Below, piece by piece: positions 38,192-50,179 of a DNA stretch of 64,000 nt. The notes below the pieces were generated by a model, which did no database searches, was not told the origin of the DNA, and saw only the letters and a program-made list of their open reading frames with translations. The position numbers were made by a program, and so were the translations under genes. Source of the stretch: Glandiceps talaboti (taxonomy: Eukaryota > Hemichordata > Enteropneusta > Spengelidae); the NCBI RefSeq assembly GCF_964340395.1, contig NC_135571.1, forward strand, positions 12,251,440-12,315,439. Reading direction: 5' to 3'. Within the stretch, counting starts at the first letter, position 1, and each line of letters begins with the position of its first letter.

Positions 38192-40287
38192 AGATATATA
38201 GAAATACTCACAGCCAACACAACGACTAATTTTATACTTACAATTATGTGCTCCCTAGTCATGTCATGTCAGTAAATTGGATCAAAAAGCTGTGTTTTGT
38301 GTTTTGAAAGAATGTTATTGTTCGTGTGAAATTACCGTAAGTAATATTAACCTTCGTGAAATTACCAAGGTTACCGTTAATTGTCCACAGGTCAGATTCG
38401 GACACGCTATGTCCGTACCTTCAAAGTTGCCAAATATGGTCATGACGTCATGAGACTTTGGATTTTAAAATGCTAATAAACGTGACCACCTTGAAACTAA
38501 AATTGCATACACATTCTTAAATAAGGCACATTTCTGGTATTCCAGTTTAAAATAAAGTTGAACTGAAATGAAAAATCATACAAAAAAGGTTTCCCCCGAG
38601 AAGAAAAAAGAAAAGGAATGCAAAATTATTGACAGTGACAAACACAAATACAAATACTGATTTCCAGGGCTGCATAAACTAAGAAAGGGGACCGTTTCTG
38701 GGCACCCCAAACCTTGTTTCCAGACACCCCAAACCATATATTTAACTGTTCTTCTGCCTCACTGTCATTCAATTTCAAGTCGAACAGAATGATAAATCAA
38801 ACTGAATAAATCTGACGTGATTCTAAAAACCATGCAAACCTCGACTAACTTTACATCACGGATGATTGATTGCTAAAATAATCACGACCGTTGCCGTACA
38901 AAACAAGAGAAGCTGTTAACCCATCGCTTTATATAGGTCTTGCATAATATGGGTGTATATTTTCAAAATAACCAAGAATAATATGAAGCTATGCAGGGCA
39001 TGCTAGGAATCTGTGTACATTTTCCGATATGACCTCTGACCTCGACTTTCTTCATATGTACAATATAAACATAACTTGAACACTCTAGACGCAACATCTT
39101 TTGTTTTTATGATTTCCAAAAATTGTTCATTTAAATACAAATAGAAAAAATCATTTTTTGAACTTGAAGTCAAACTTTGAGGAAATCTATACATTACTGT
39201 AATTTAGATTTCGAGAGCAAAGTTTAAAAACATATCAAAGTTATGATTAATTTTCGAAAAAAAACACTATCACTAAGATCTACTAGGAAACCTCTCTGCT
39301 GAAAAAAATGAAAACAGCAAAGCCAAACAGAAGACAATATAACGTAACTAAAAACTGCCAGTTACCACGTTTATTTTCAGACTAAAATACATGAACAAAT
39401 AATAAGATAAATGTAGTTGGTAGCCTGTCTACTGGCTGGAATTGTAACCACGCCACACTACGTTCTTCACCCCAATGAATGTAGGGTATACAACGTAGTG
39501 GAGTCACAGACAGGTCATATACATGGTGCACTTATGGCAGTCGACAAAATCGAAAGAATCCCTGACCACACTGACTGAGGGCGCTATTACAGAGTTTACC
39601 AACTTTCCCTGCAACTTTCGACACTTGTTGTTAAAGGTACCTAGACAGTTACATCGCCCTCTATGAAAGACTGTGCTCTATTTAAAGAATGAAACATGCC
39701 CACTCAGGGAATATCACAATTTAGTGCCTTCGGAAGGGGTGCTGCACTTTTACCAAACTTGTTTACAATACCAAAACCACTCCTGACATTTATAAAGCAA
39801 ATTCAGTGAACTGTGCGTGTGTCCAGTATAACTTCACCAAAAAATTTCCATACCTTGGTGAATTCCTAAATTTCATAACTTTTGAATGGGTTCTTAGCAC
39901 CATTCATTGTACTTTCCTTTGTTATTACTACTTAGTCAAATTCTGCTTGATATAAACTTGCCTGTCTTAAACTGTAGTGGCATTTATCTACATGACACAC
40001 AAGAATAACACCTATTATGATGCACAGTACAGATAGATACAGAGAAGTTCATATGACAGTTGAAGGCAATAGTGAATGAATACATACATATTGTCAATAG
40101 TGGGCAATATCACCTTGCAGGTAATAATCTATCAAAAGGTCACATGATTCAATTTAAAAGTCATGTGATTTGATTCTGACCAATGAGAGCTTCTGTCAAG
40201 GTGTGTCACCCATGGACTGTACCATTCAATGGGCACATTCTCAAAGGTTAGGTTTGAAAATGTGAGGGCAAAAGAAGACATCTATTA

Positions 40288-40309
40288 CCCCCCCCCCCCC
40301 CCCCCCCCC
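40288..40309. repeat. Poly-C run, 22 bases
   Basis: Uninterrupted C homopolymer, poly-G on the strand transcribed from MRPS35, ~380 bp past its stop codon. Confidence 0.9.
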
Positions 40310-40603
40310 AAGGGCTGTCATGCAACCTGACTAGAAATAATCTCTACATAACAGCTCAAAGGGTAATATGATGTCTACTAGTGTACAAATGAAATCAGGC
40401 AATAAGTGTTTTATAACACATCACATTGTCTGGCACATATTATTTCCATAGTGAAAGCAAATCATTGAAAAGACTTCCCTAGGGAAAATAGAATACAACT
40501 AGTGCACACTCTATGCAAATTGAGGTCACTATAGGTCCATACCATGTGACATGATCTAAGCCAATCACTGAAAGCTGTATGAAAATAATGAGTTACAAAA
40601 GAG

Positions 40604-40609
40604 TTTATT
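40604..40609 (-). terminator. MRPS35: MRPS35 poly(A) signal AATAAA
   Basis: A canonical hexamer on the minus strand 83 bases beyond the stop codon. Confidence 0.75.
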
Positions 40610-40691
40610 ATCTTCAAATCAAACAAAACCACACACCATAAATGCTCTATTCATAGCCCCTCCACGGTCTATGCTCTAATCAAGGAATAAA

Positions 40692-40856
40692 TCACGATTT
40701 GCCGTGTACAAGTTTCTTGACGGCTAATTTGTATTGTTCTAGTGATTCTTGCGACTCGTCTTCATTATGTAGGTTTGTTACTGCATCTTTGTATACCTTC
40801 ACTTCATCACACTTTACTATATCTTCTTCAATTTGCACATTTTCCAGATTTTCAGG
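40692..40856 (-). CDS. MRPS35: MRPS35 exon 9 (C-terminus)
   Basis: Acceptor ATATTTCCACAG; 54 residues plus TGA, ending [18 protein letters not shown], like SISQYKESVKRLLNVT of human. The frame is open upstream through a microsatellite, but that part is intron. Confidence 0.95.
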   Translation of the reverse strand, partial: PENLENVQIEEDIVKCDEVKVYKDAVTNLHNEDESQESLEQYKLAVKKLVHGKS

Positions 40857-41025
40857 CTGTGGAAATATGATGAAAAAAAGTCTTAGCAAAAAACTACAAC
40901 AAAGTTTACTAAAACTACAATTGATATTTGTGCAGCTAACTATTTCTGAAGGAAATGTGAAACACTTGATATCATGGTAAATGTTTGTAATATTTAAAAC
41001 AATGTGTGTGTCAGTATGTATGTCA

Positions 41026-41056
<31 letters not shown>

Positions 41057-41108
41057 TGTATGTATGTATGTATGTATGTATGTATGTATGTATGTATGTA
41101 TGTATGTA

Positions 41109-41143
<35 letters not shown>

Positions 41144-41253
41144 CTGTATGTATGTATGTATGTATGTATGTATGTATGTATGTATGTATGTATGTATGTA
41201 TGTATGTATGTATGTGTGTGCATATGCATGTGTCTATATACATATGTGCAGTG

Positions 41254-41302
<49 letters not shown>

Positions 41303-44300
41303 TTTTCCATTTGTATGTACATGATTGAGTTGTGATTGTTCTATCTACAGAACCATTCCTATAATGTTGTACAATTCAGTAAATTCCTGTCACTTACCTT
41401 ATGTTTCATATTTTGTATCAATTCTAACAAACTCTTCTGTGATTGGCTGCCATCCCAGATGTACTCCTCCATGTCTTCATCTGATTTGTCAGCTTCCCAG
41501 GGTTCCGTTTTCTGTCATTAAATCATTAGAAATCCTACAAATTATCCTTTTCTATGTTATTCAAGGTATAAAATCAGAATGATTTTGATATGTTAATATC
41601 AACTTTACATATCTTTATCATGTGTCATGTGACCATCACATGACCTTGGTAAACATACTTCAGTCACATATTCTAGATTATTTCGTTTTGGTTTTGACAT
41701 GATTTGAGATGTTTCCTCTCTGATAAGTATTGAACCCAAGAAATTGAGTTACAACATAACATACAAGTAATTCAACTTAGTAAATCTACAAACATCTAGC
41801 AAGTTGATAAGCATTTTGATCAACACAAGAATTCATCACAACTCACCCACGACTCATGGTATATTACTGTTAATAAATACACTGCATAGTCATAATTCTG
41901 CTTCTTGACAGGGCATCTGAAAGAAAAAAAGAAAAAAAAAAGAATATTGTGGGAGCCTCTATGATCCATATTCAAAGTATAGCAGTGGAGCCTCAAAAAC
42001 TTGTCAAAATTTGCAGTATAACTTCTTTAAATCAAGAGTTCTTGTTTAATGGATTTAACACAAACAAAATTATAGGATAAGTATCAATCAGGATGACCTT
42101 GGCATTGTCTGTAACAAAATAAGACGTTTTGTCTGTAACAAAATAACAGACGTTTTGTTTGTAACAAAATAAGATGTTTTGTCTGTAACAAAATAACAGA
42201 CGTTTTGTCTGTAACAAAATAAGACGTTTTGTCTGTAACAAAATAAGATGTTTTGTCTGTAACAAAATAACAGACGTTTTGTCTGTAACAAAATAAGACG
42301 TTTTGTCTGTAGCAAAATAAGATGTTTTGTCTGTAACAAAACAACAGACGTTTTGTCTGTAACAAAATAAGATGTTTTGTCTGTAACAAAATAACAGACG
42401 TTTTGTTTGTAACAAAATAAGATGTTTTGTCTGTAACAAAATAACAGACGTTTTGTCTGTAACAAAATAAGACGTTTTGTCTGTAGCAAAATAAGATGTT
42501 TTGTCTGTAACAAAATAACAGACGTTTTGTTTGTAACAAAATAAGACGTTTTGTTTGTAACAAAATAAGATGTTTTGTCTGTAACAAAATAACAGACGTT
42601 TTGTTTGTAACAAAATAAGATGTTTTGTCTGTAACAAAATAACAGACGTTTTGTCTGTAACAAAATAAGACGTTTTGTCTGTAGCAAAATAAGATGTTTT
42701 GTCTGTAACAAAATAACAGACGTTTTGTTTGTAACAAAATAAGATGTTTTGTCTGTAACAAAATAACAGACGTTTTGTCTGTAACAAAATAAGACGTTTT
42801 GTCTGTAGCAAAATAAGATGTTTTGTCTGTAACAAAACAACAGACGTTTTGTCTGTAACAAAATAAGATGTTTTGTCTGTAACAAAACAACAGACGTTTT
42901 GTCTGTAACAAAATAAGATGTTTTGTCTGTAACAAAATAAGATGTTTTGTCTGTAACAAAATAAGATGTTTGTCTGTAGCAAAATAAGACATTTTGTCTG
43001 TAACAAAAGACATTTTGTCTGTAGCAAAATAAGACATTTTGTCTGTAACAAAATAACAGACGTTTTGTCTGTAACAAAATAAGACGTTTTGTCTGTAACA
43101 AAATAAGACGTTTTGTCTGTAACAAAACAAGACATTTTGTCTGTAACAAAATAAGATGTTTTGTCTGTAACAAAATAACAGACGTTTGCTCCAAATATGT
43201 CGTGTAATCCATAACATTTCTACAGAGATGTTATACTACAAACTACAAACTACGAATTCAATAAAGGTGACAAGTACTGGAGTCGTATTATAACTAGAAC
43301 TATGCGTTATACTTACCTATCAGTGATAATAGTTAGTACATCAGTTTCAGGATCATATCGATCTCCAACAAGTTTTATTAGTTTCCTTCTGGCATGGAGA
43401 TCTAATTCCAAACTAGACAGTTTTATCTACAACAAATGTGTGTGTACAATCAGATCAAAGTTAATAGTGAGTGTAGAATGGTGTGCATTCTTAGTCAGCT
43501 AGGGAGTCATGTTAGACTCCTTAGCATAAACATGATTTATGTGGACCAGTGGACCAACTGTACAATAGAAAAAAATTGTAGTCAGCTAGGGAGTCATATT
43601 AGACTCCTTAGCATAAACATGATTTATGTGGACCAGTGAGCAACTGTACAATAGATAAAATTTGTAGTCAGCTGGGGAGATTACAACAGTATCATGAACT
43701 ATTTCAGTAAGCAGAATATTTCAATAGTTTTTTTTTCGTACAAAATTAAACAAACCAAGATTAACACTTAAAACTTTGTATAATAAAACATAAACTTACC
43801 CTAAGTTTGACAATTCTTGCCTTTGGATGTCTTAGTGATGAACTTGAAAACAAATAATCTGACATTTCAAATTCCAAAGGAAAGTTCTTTTCTATTTTCT
43901 CATCTGAGTCCAGGGCTGCTGGCCACTTTGTACAAAAAGCTGTAAAGAGAAAAAAACAGAATGTTGTTTTATGCTTGTGTAAAAATATGTCTATTATGGC
44001 AGGAATACCGACTTTGAAAAATGCTTTTATTAGCAAAGGTCTTTATATCATTATATATATCCAAGTTTTGTTGGTTTTTTGGGTTGGAATTGCTCTCAGC
44101 ATATTTTCTTGAAAATATAAATACAAAATAAAAATACACAATTCTACAGATTTTCATTCAGGTTTGACATGGTGTGGCAGGTCAACACTGCACATTTATT
44201 TACTATCATGTCACTGTAGAACTGTTGAGGTTTCCCCAGTCAGGCCACATGTACATGCTATCCTGGAGTCACCCAGGTCCGGCAAACACAGCATCTGGTA

Positions 44301-47139
44301 ATCTAGTTCATGTGAGACATGGCTGAGTGGTACAGTCTACCCATCAAGTCTAGAACACTCACCCTGGGTTTGTGAGTGAGACATGGCTGAGTGATACAGT
44401 CTACCCATCAAGTCTAGAACACTCACCCTGGGTTTGTGAGTGAGACATGGCTGAGTGATACAGTCTACCCATCAAGTCTAGAACACTCACCCTGGGTTTG
44501 TGTGTGAGACATGGCTGAGTGATACAGTCTACCCAATGAGTCTGTAGAACACTCACCCTGGGTTTGTGAGTGAGACATGGCTGAGTAGTACAGCCTACCC
44601 ATCAAGTCTAGAACACTCACCCTGTGTTTGTGAGTGAGACATGGCTGGGTGATACAGTCTACCCATCAAGTCTAGAACACTCACCCTGGGATTGTGAGTG
44701 AGACATGGCTGAGTGATACAGTCTACCCATCAAGTCTAGAACACTCACCCTGGATTTGTGAGTGAGACATGGCTGAGTGATACAGTCTACCCATCAAGTC
44801 TAGAACACTCACCCTGGGTTTGTGAGTGAGACATGGCTTAGTGATACAGTCTACCCATCAAGTCTAGAACACTCACCCTGGGTTTGTGAGTGAGACATGG
44901 CTGAGTGGTACAGTCTACCCATCAAGTCTAGAACACTCACCCTGGGTTTGTGAGTGAGACATGGCTGAGTGATACAGTCTACCCATCAAGTCTAGAACAC
45001 TCACCCTGGGTTTGTGAGTGAGACATGGCTGAGTGGTACAGTCTACCCATCAAGTCTAGAACACTCACCCTGGGTTTGTGAGTGAGACATGGCTGAGTGA
45101 TACAGCCTACCCATCAAGTCTAGAACACTCACCATGGGTTTGTGAGTGAGACATGGCTGAGTGATACAGTCTACCCATCAAGTCTAGAACACTCACCCTG
45201 GGTTTGTTAGTGAGACATGGCTGAGTGATACAGTCTACCTGTGGGTTGCTATATATGTTGCAAAAGTCCTAATAATTCATCTTTATTCACTTACCTTTTA
45301 ACACTGCACAGTGTTTCTTTACAGCTGGTGGTGTTAAGTGTAAAAAATTTGGAATCTGAAAAAACAAATTTCTTGAAACATTTGAATGTAATAAAAGGTA
45401 CGATTGCGTAAAGATATTAAGCAAATTAATGACTCTATGCAATCTAGACTGACAGCTCAGCCATTGTAGATTGTGTAAAGATATTAAGCAAATTAAGGAG
45501 TCTACTAAGTCATGTTAGAGACAAATTACATGAAGTTAGGGGTCCTTAAAATCAACTTCAACCAACCTCTCGCTAAAAATTTTTAGCATTGAGCTTTCAG
45601 TCTGTGTCTTGGTCAATGCTCCTAATATACTATGGGCATACATACATACCTTCATGAGTTCTGTGTTACCAGTTTTTGATGGATGTACTCCCTTCCTGAC
45701 TGGGTAACCCATTCTGACAGGTAGAGGTACAGCTGAGGGTTTGAAGGTCATGGCTGTTGGCCACACTGATGCCCAGTCTTGGTTTGCTTCCATCTTAAGA
45801 TGTCTGGGTGGTGGCAACTTGCAGAAAGATGAAAAAAAAACACAAATAAAATACCACATAGACAGAACAGTTTAGTCTTCAAATTCATTTCTGTTGTCGG
45901 TGGCTTTTTTAAAGTAAAAAACTGTTTGCAGGAAAACAGTGCACAGTCTCCGGGGGGTGGGGTGATAGGGAGGAACCACATTAGAATTGATGGAGATGTG
46001 CCAGAGTTATCAGATTACATATCCATACCTAGTTGCATACTACATTGTTGAGGCAGTACAATGTGGTAAACCATATGCCTCTGTACTAAACCGTCCAAAA
46101 CATACCAGCCAGAAATATGCCCTCTGCGAGAATGAGGCACTATTAAAGTCTGTTTTCGTTGAACTTTCAAACTACATTGCATTTTCAGTAAGACTGGGGT
46201 TTTTTTGTGGTTGTTTGTTTTCACTTACTTGTCTCTTCTGAAGTCTTTTCATGTCTGCCATTATCTTGTTTTTTCTTCTGTTTGTTGTCATGGATAAATC
46301 TAGATAAAAAACAATGAAACATCACACTACGTGACTACTGATATTACATGATATCAAAACTTGGTAATGGTATCAATAAGGGTGGAAATCCTATTGAATT
46401 GTACAAAGATTCCATTAGAATTTACCATTATATATACAGCACTATTAAGGTAAGGCAAGGTAAGGCAAGGCTAGGCAAGGCAAGACAAGGGAAGGCAAGG
46501 CAAGGCAAGACAATGTAAGGTAAGGTAAGTCAATGTAAGGTAAGGTAAGGCAATGTAAGGCAAGGTAAGGGAAGGCAAGACAAGGGAAGGCAAGGTAAGG
46601 TAAGGTAAGGCAAGGCAAGGTATGGTAAGGTAAGGTAAGGTAAGGTAAGGTAAGGTGAGGCAAGGTAAGGCATTATATTTCAACCATGGATGTGACTATA
46701 TAGTGAAACATCCCTGGTGAAACACAGTCACCCTTTCTCCTTATCACAATTCGGATGTCCACAATTCATTATTGATTGAGTGAGGTTTAGCAAGATCTCT
46801 CGACCCCACATGTCATATTAGTACATTCTATATTTCACATTACTCTCAATTTGACCAGACAAATACTCGTACAAATGTACATCCTGTGTGTACGTTCACC
46901 AAGATTCTTTCATTGAAGTTTCAAATCTGGCACTCCGGTGACTCCGGCTGAAAATAATTACAACTGGTCATTTGTGAAAGTTTGGAGTACTTACCCGGCA
47001 CCTCAACTCCTGGGAGACTTGAAGACAGTGCTGAATAACATGCTATTCTTTGTATATTACTATTGGTTTCGAAACTCACAAACAGTGATGGAGATTTAAG
47101 ATTTTTTGCTGCAGCGTGAACAACTCTGTACGCCGCCAT
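40692..47139 (-). CDS. MRPS35: Mitochondrial ribosomal protein S35 (mS35), complete
   Basis: Nine GT-AG exons join in phase to 347 codons (human 323). The N-terminus [15 protein letters not shown] is basic and free of acids, like a mitochondrial targeting sequence. Diagnostic blocks match human MRPS35: [69 protein letters not shown] and [10 protein letters not shown]. Known role: a metazoan component of the mitochondrial small ribosomal subunit, acting in the matrix. Start choice: the exon 1 ATG has CGCC upstream and opens the targeting peptide; an in-frame ATG in exon 3 would remove it. Six of the eight introns contain tandem repeats. Confidence 0.96.
40995..41300. repeat. (ATGT)n and (GT)n microsatellites in MRPS35 intron 8
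   Basis: Two ATGT blocks separated by a GT run, then GCATATGCATGTGTC and a 42-base GT run. Confidence 0.95.
41398..41511 (-). CDS. MRPS35: MRPS35 exon 8
   Basis: Acceptor TTTAATGACAG, donor GTAAGT, 38 codons. Encodes [20 protein letters not shown]. Confidence 0.95.
41847..41916 (-). CDS. MRPS35: MRPS35 exon 7
   Basis: Acceptor CTTTCAG, donor GTGAGT after TGG, phase 0. Encodes [20 protein letters not shown]. Confidence 0.95.
42096..43190. repeat. 1.1 kb minisatellite of 24/26 bp units in MRPS35 intron 6
   Basis: The unit is TTTTGTCTGTAACAAAATAA plus GACG or GATG (24 bp); about a third of the units have an extra CA (26 bp). Roughly 45 units fill ~78% of the 1,400 bp intron, ending 126 bp from exon 6. 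Higher-order blocks such as AACAGACG, AAGACG, TAGC..., AAGATG recur. Confidence 0.96.
43317..43426 (-). CDS. MRPS35: MRPS35 exon 6
   Basis: Acceptor TTTGTTGTAG, donor GTAAGT, phase 2. Encodes [19 protein letters not shown]. Confidence 0.95.
43494..43668. repeat. ~87 bp tandem duplication in MRPS35 intron 5
   Basis: AGTCAGCTAGGGAGTCATGT and its downstream sequence through GGACCAGTG...CAACTGTACAATAGA occur twice in tandem with few differences; a third start (AGTCAGCTGGGGAG) follows. Confidence 0.9.
43800..43939 (-). CDS. MRPS35: MRPS35 exon 5
   Basis: Acceptor TTTCTCTTTACAG, donor GTAAGT after AGG, phase 0. Encodes [20 protein letters not shown] and [12 protein letters not shown]. Confidence 0.96.
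44310..45240. repeat. 64 bp minisatellite, ~14.5 units, in MRPS35 intron 4
   Basis: GAGACATGGCTGAGTGATAC starts at 44314, 44378 and 44442 and continues to ~45211. Plus-strand units carry TGGCTGAGTGG, which fits a tRNA-type A box. On the minus (gene) strand most units carry CCCAGGGTGAGTGTTC, which fits a 5' splice site. Confidence 0.96.
45295..45355 (-). CDS. MRPS35: MRPS35 exon 4
   Basis: Acceptor GTTTTTTCAG, donor GTAAGT, phase 1. Encodes [20 protein letters not shown]. Confidence 0.94.
45405..45525. repeat. Direct repeat in MRPS35 intron 3
   Basis: GTAAAGATATTAAGCAAATTAA occurs at ~45410 and ~45476, with similar flanks. Confidence 0.8.
45650..45817 (-). CDS. MRPS35: MRPS35 exon 3
   Basis: Acceptor TCTTTCTGCAAG, donor GTATGT, 56 codons. 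Contains [20 protein letters not shown], like [20 protein letters not shown] of human. Confidence 0.95.
46229..46299 (-). CDS. MRPS35: MRPS35 exon 2
   Basis: Acceptor TTTTTTATCTAG, donor GTAAGT after CAA, phase 0. Encodes the basic [19 protein letters not shown]. Confidence 0.85.
46449..46672. repeat. Pentanucleotide (AAGGT/AAGGC) array in MRPS35 intron 1
   Basis: About 45 five-base units, mostly AAGGT or AAGGC, with AAGAC, AATGT and GAAGG variants. Low-complexity Leu/Pro/Tyr frames over it are artefacts. Confidence 0.95.
46995..47139 (-). CDS. MRPS35: MRPS35 exon 1 (targeting peptide)
   Basis: ATG at 47139; donor GTAAGT after CCGG, phase 1. Confidence 0.88.
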
Positions 47140-47746
47140 TTTGTAAAACTAGTCAAAGGTGAACGTAGAGGGCGATATTCACAACAGTGGATGGCCAGAT
47201 ATAGATGGGTCAGATCACACAGCACACACTCTGAACTGTCGGAGTTGCCATATATTTAAAGAGAGAGAAACAATTTGATATAGAAACAAAAAATAATCAT
47301 AAAATATGATAAAGGAAAATCAAAATTTAGTATTTTACCGGCAATAAATTTATACCAGCAACTTTGTCAGTTGTCCGTCGTTCGTTAAACTATCTACATT
47401 TGTGGTAATAAACAGATATATAGATAATAATAATTTAAAAAAATTAATCTCAGAGTCTCTATTTTTGTATGTATTAGAGCGTTAAGGGGTGATGCTGCTG
47501 TATCCAGCTCAAATTATCTGACCGCATGGGGGCGTGTTTCTCTATCGTACTAAACTTGAAATGAGCCACTGCCCGGGCCTGAGTTAGAGTGCTTTGTTTC
47601 GACGCAAAATGATCGTGATAGTTCGCTATTGTTTGTATTAGAAGCATTTTTCATAAAATTGAAATGTTGAATTTTTTGTCAAATCGCTGCGATTCTGACT
47701 TGATAGAGCAAACCTGTATACATTTTGCGTGTTTGTGTCTGTTTGT

Positions 47747-47764
47747 GGGGGGGGGGGGGGGGGG
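47747..47764. repeat. Poly-G run, 18 bases
   Basis: Uninterrupted G homopolymer following GTTTGTGTCTGTTTGT. Confidence 0.9.
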
Positions 47765-47973
47765 CGAAAAAAGACAATGAAATATTGTTATCAATCGTTG
47801 AGGGCAGTAGACAGTTCACAAACATTACGTCAACCGTGTACATACAAAGAAAACTGTTGATTGGTATTTATATTCCAATGTTGAAATTAAACGCCGTACA
47901 AGTTAATTTACAAATAAAAACAGAACACGTTACATGCCCGCACCATTATGCTGAAAGTAACAGAACAGTAGAA

Positions 47974-48123
<150 letters not shown>

Positions 48124-49281
48124 AGGGAGAGAGAGAGGGAAAGGGGAGAGAGAAAGAAAAGGAGAGAGAGAATCAAATTTCGAACAGCAAATGATCTAGT
48201 ATTGTCTTCTAGACAAAGAAAGTAACAGCGACAGCGTAATTTATAGTACCCAGGAATAAACACACTGAAAGACCCGAGACTATTTATTTCATCCTTTCTC
48301 CATACAGAAAATAAGACGTTTGACAACTTGTTCCCTGCATTGTGTGTCACCGGAAAGTTTCAATCCACGACCGGACTGCTGACAAAACGAACTTTGTTAA
48401 CGTCACTCGATCCAGCGTCTAAAATTTCTTGATATCGATTGAAAAGGAAAGACCCCTTAAAAAAAGATAAAGTCTACTGCCTCTATATAGTGGTACTCAA
48501 AAGTGTAGACAAGCTGAACTGTCTGGTGTCAATTCATTGACTCATTTTTTAAAAATCCACCAAACGTTTTTGATCAATGTTATTACCTTTTGATGTACCG
48601 TCACCTTTGAATGTGATATTGTTAAATTGTTCCAATATCTATTTGTATGTCGATGTAACAGCTGCGAAATATCGAAATTTGATGAGATAATTTCTGGGTG
48701 TGGTTTCATTGGAGGCGTGGTTTCTTCATCGTTGGAAAGAATTCAATAATTAAGGCGGAGTTATCTATTATTATTCATTGGCAAAACTGCGAACTCTTTG
48801 TCTCCAAAGTGTAAGCCACGTGGGGTCGTTACCATGACAATGACGCGCTCGCGTGCCGGCGAATATCGCTCACGGACGTGGATTTTAGAGAACAAAGAGA
48901 CATGTAAAAATACTCGCGTGTTTATACATGCATGCACCCATAGCAACTATACATATTTGATTATTACTATTAGTCAAAAATGACCTTTGTTCTAGAGTAA
49001 CACTTGGTTAGTTCTCAGGGAAATGAACACGTGCCGTGCCGTGTTTGGAATAGTCGTGTTCGTTTTGATGGTACTGATAATCCATACCAGCATATTAATA
49101 CAGTCGCAAAATAGATAACGGTCAGCTTCAGTAACAGATGTTGCGGAGTGTTCATTTTAGTGATCGATCGAGTACTTTTGGCGCGTGCATGGCGGCTTTC
49201 TTCCCTTATGAAATACATGTACCAGAAAGTGAAACTAGCCGATGCTTTTTGTTCTTGAAAATCTCTCAATTTTCTGGGTTT

Positions 49282-49442
<161 letters not shown>

Positions 49443-49900
49443 TGGATCACGCGCACGCGTGTGTATATGTGTGTGAGGAGGGATGGGATCACAGGGCCTA
49501 GGGGCACGTATTGTTGCTTAGATTGTTGTTATCCTTAGGAAATATCATACGAATCCTGCTGCTACAAATGTAGCAATCTCTATAAGTAGTAGATAGGAAA
49601 TATAGTCAAAATGTTGTTATAATTAGCCTGTAGAGAAGGTAAACAACAACACCACTATAAGAAATACTACACGCCCCTATGGATGGGATGGGGTGGTTCA
49701 AATACTACCTGCAAAAAATCTTTGTGTCGACGTGTATGGTTATTGTATTCGGCAATTCAACATTATTCCATCACCCTGAGCTTGTGGATTGATTTACTCG
49801 GCATAGACACCGAAGTCTTCAAGATTTCGAACCATTACGGTCTTTTATATTCAGACCATGGCATCCAGTAACAGTACCCTTAATTCGGATTATCGACATT

Positions 49901-50179
49901 TTAAGAAGAAAAGTTAGGTTTGCATAATATGGCGGGATTTTGAGAAGAAAACAGGTCGATATGTTTTATGTCGATTTTGTAGAACGGCGTGTCGACGGTG
50001 CGGACAACAACAGTCGGGGACAAAAGAAACCAGTTCTTGTGGACGGCGTTTTCGGGCACACGTGTGCTGTCATAGTTACTGGTTCCGCTTAGGAAGTACA
50101 AAACATGACAGCATGTTACATGTTTAATTAAGTCAACCACCTGATACATTTTAACAGGAACAGACGGGAGGCTGTTCAT
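49901..50179 (-). CDS. Hypothetical ORF, 92 codons, unrecognised
   Basis: Starts MNSLPSVPVKMYQVVDLIKH and ends AILCKPNFSS. The frame is open for 10 more codons upstream of the ATG. Composition is mixed, not low-complexity, and GC at third positions looks raised. No family was recognised, no signal peptide or membrane segment is clear, and splice context is ambiguous. It may be a lineage-specific gene, an exon, or chance. Confidence 0.2.
   Translation of the reverse strand: MNSLPSVPVKMYQVVDLIKHVTCCHVLYFLSGTSNYDSTRVPENAVHKNWFLLSPTVVVRTVDTPFYKIDIKHIDLFSSQNPAILCKPNFSS

Larger units (their letters stand above)
35300..40600. other. Intergenic region between MYLIP and MRPS35
   Basis: No gene recognised. 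It holds G/C homopolymers at 36275-36287, 36421-36432, 37139-37153 and 40288-40309, a hAT-like MITE at 38091-38191, and an inverted pair CACTACGTT/AACGTAGTG at ~39457-39500. Open frames here lack family or splice support. Confidence 0.6.

Noticed and set aside
40857-41243. Upstream extension of the MRPS35 last-exon frame
   Set aside because: It is microsatellite and intron; the acceptor at 40857-40858 and homology start the coding part at 40856.
42032-43217. Three overlapping 367-377 codon minus-strand frames
   Set aside because: All come from a 24/26 bp minisatellite with no stop codon in any minus frame; it lies within an MRPS35 intron between verified exons 6 and 7.
44320-44370. tRNA gene suggested by TGGCTGAGTGGTAC
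   Set aside because: Only an A-box-like match; no B box (GGTTCGA) and no cloverleaf could be built.
44310-45240. CRISPR-like direct repeats
   Set aside because: Units are contiguous with no unique spacers, and the locus is an intron of an animal gene.
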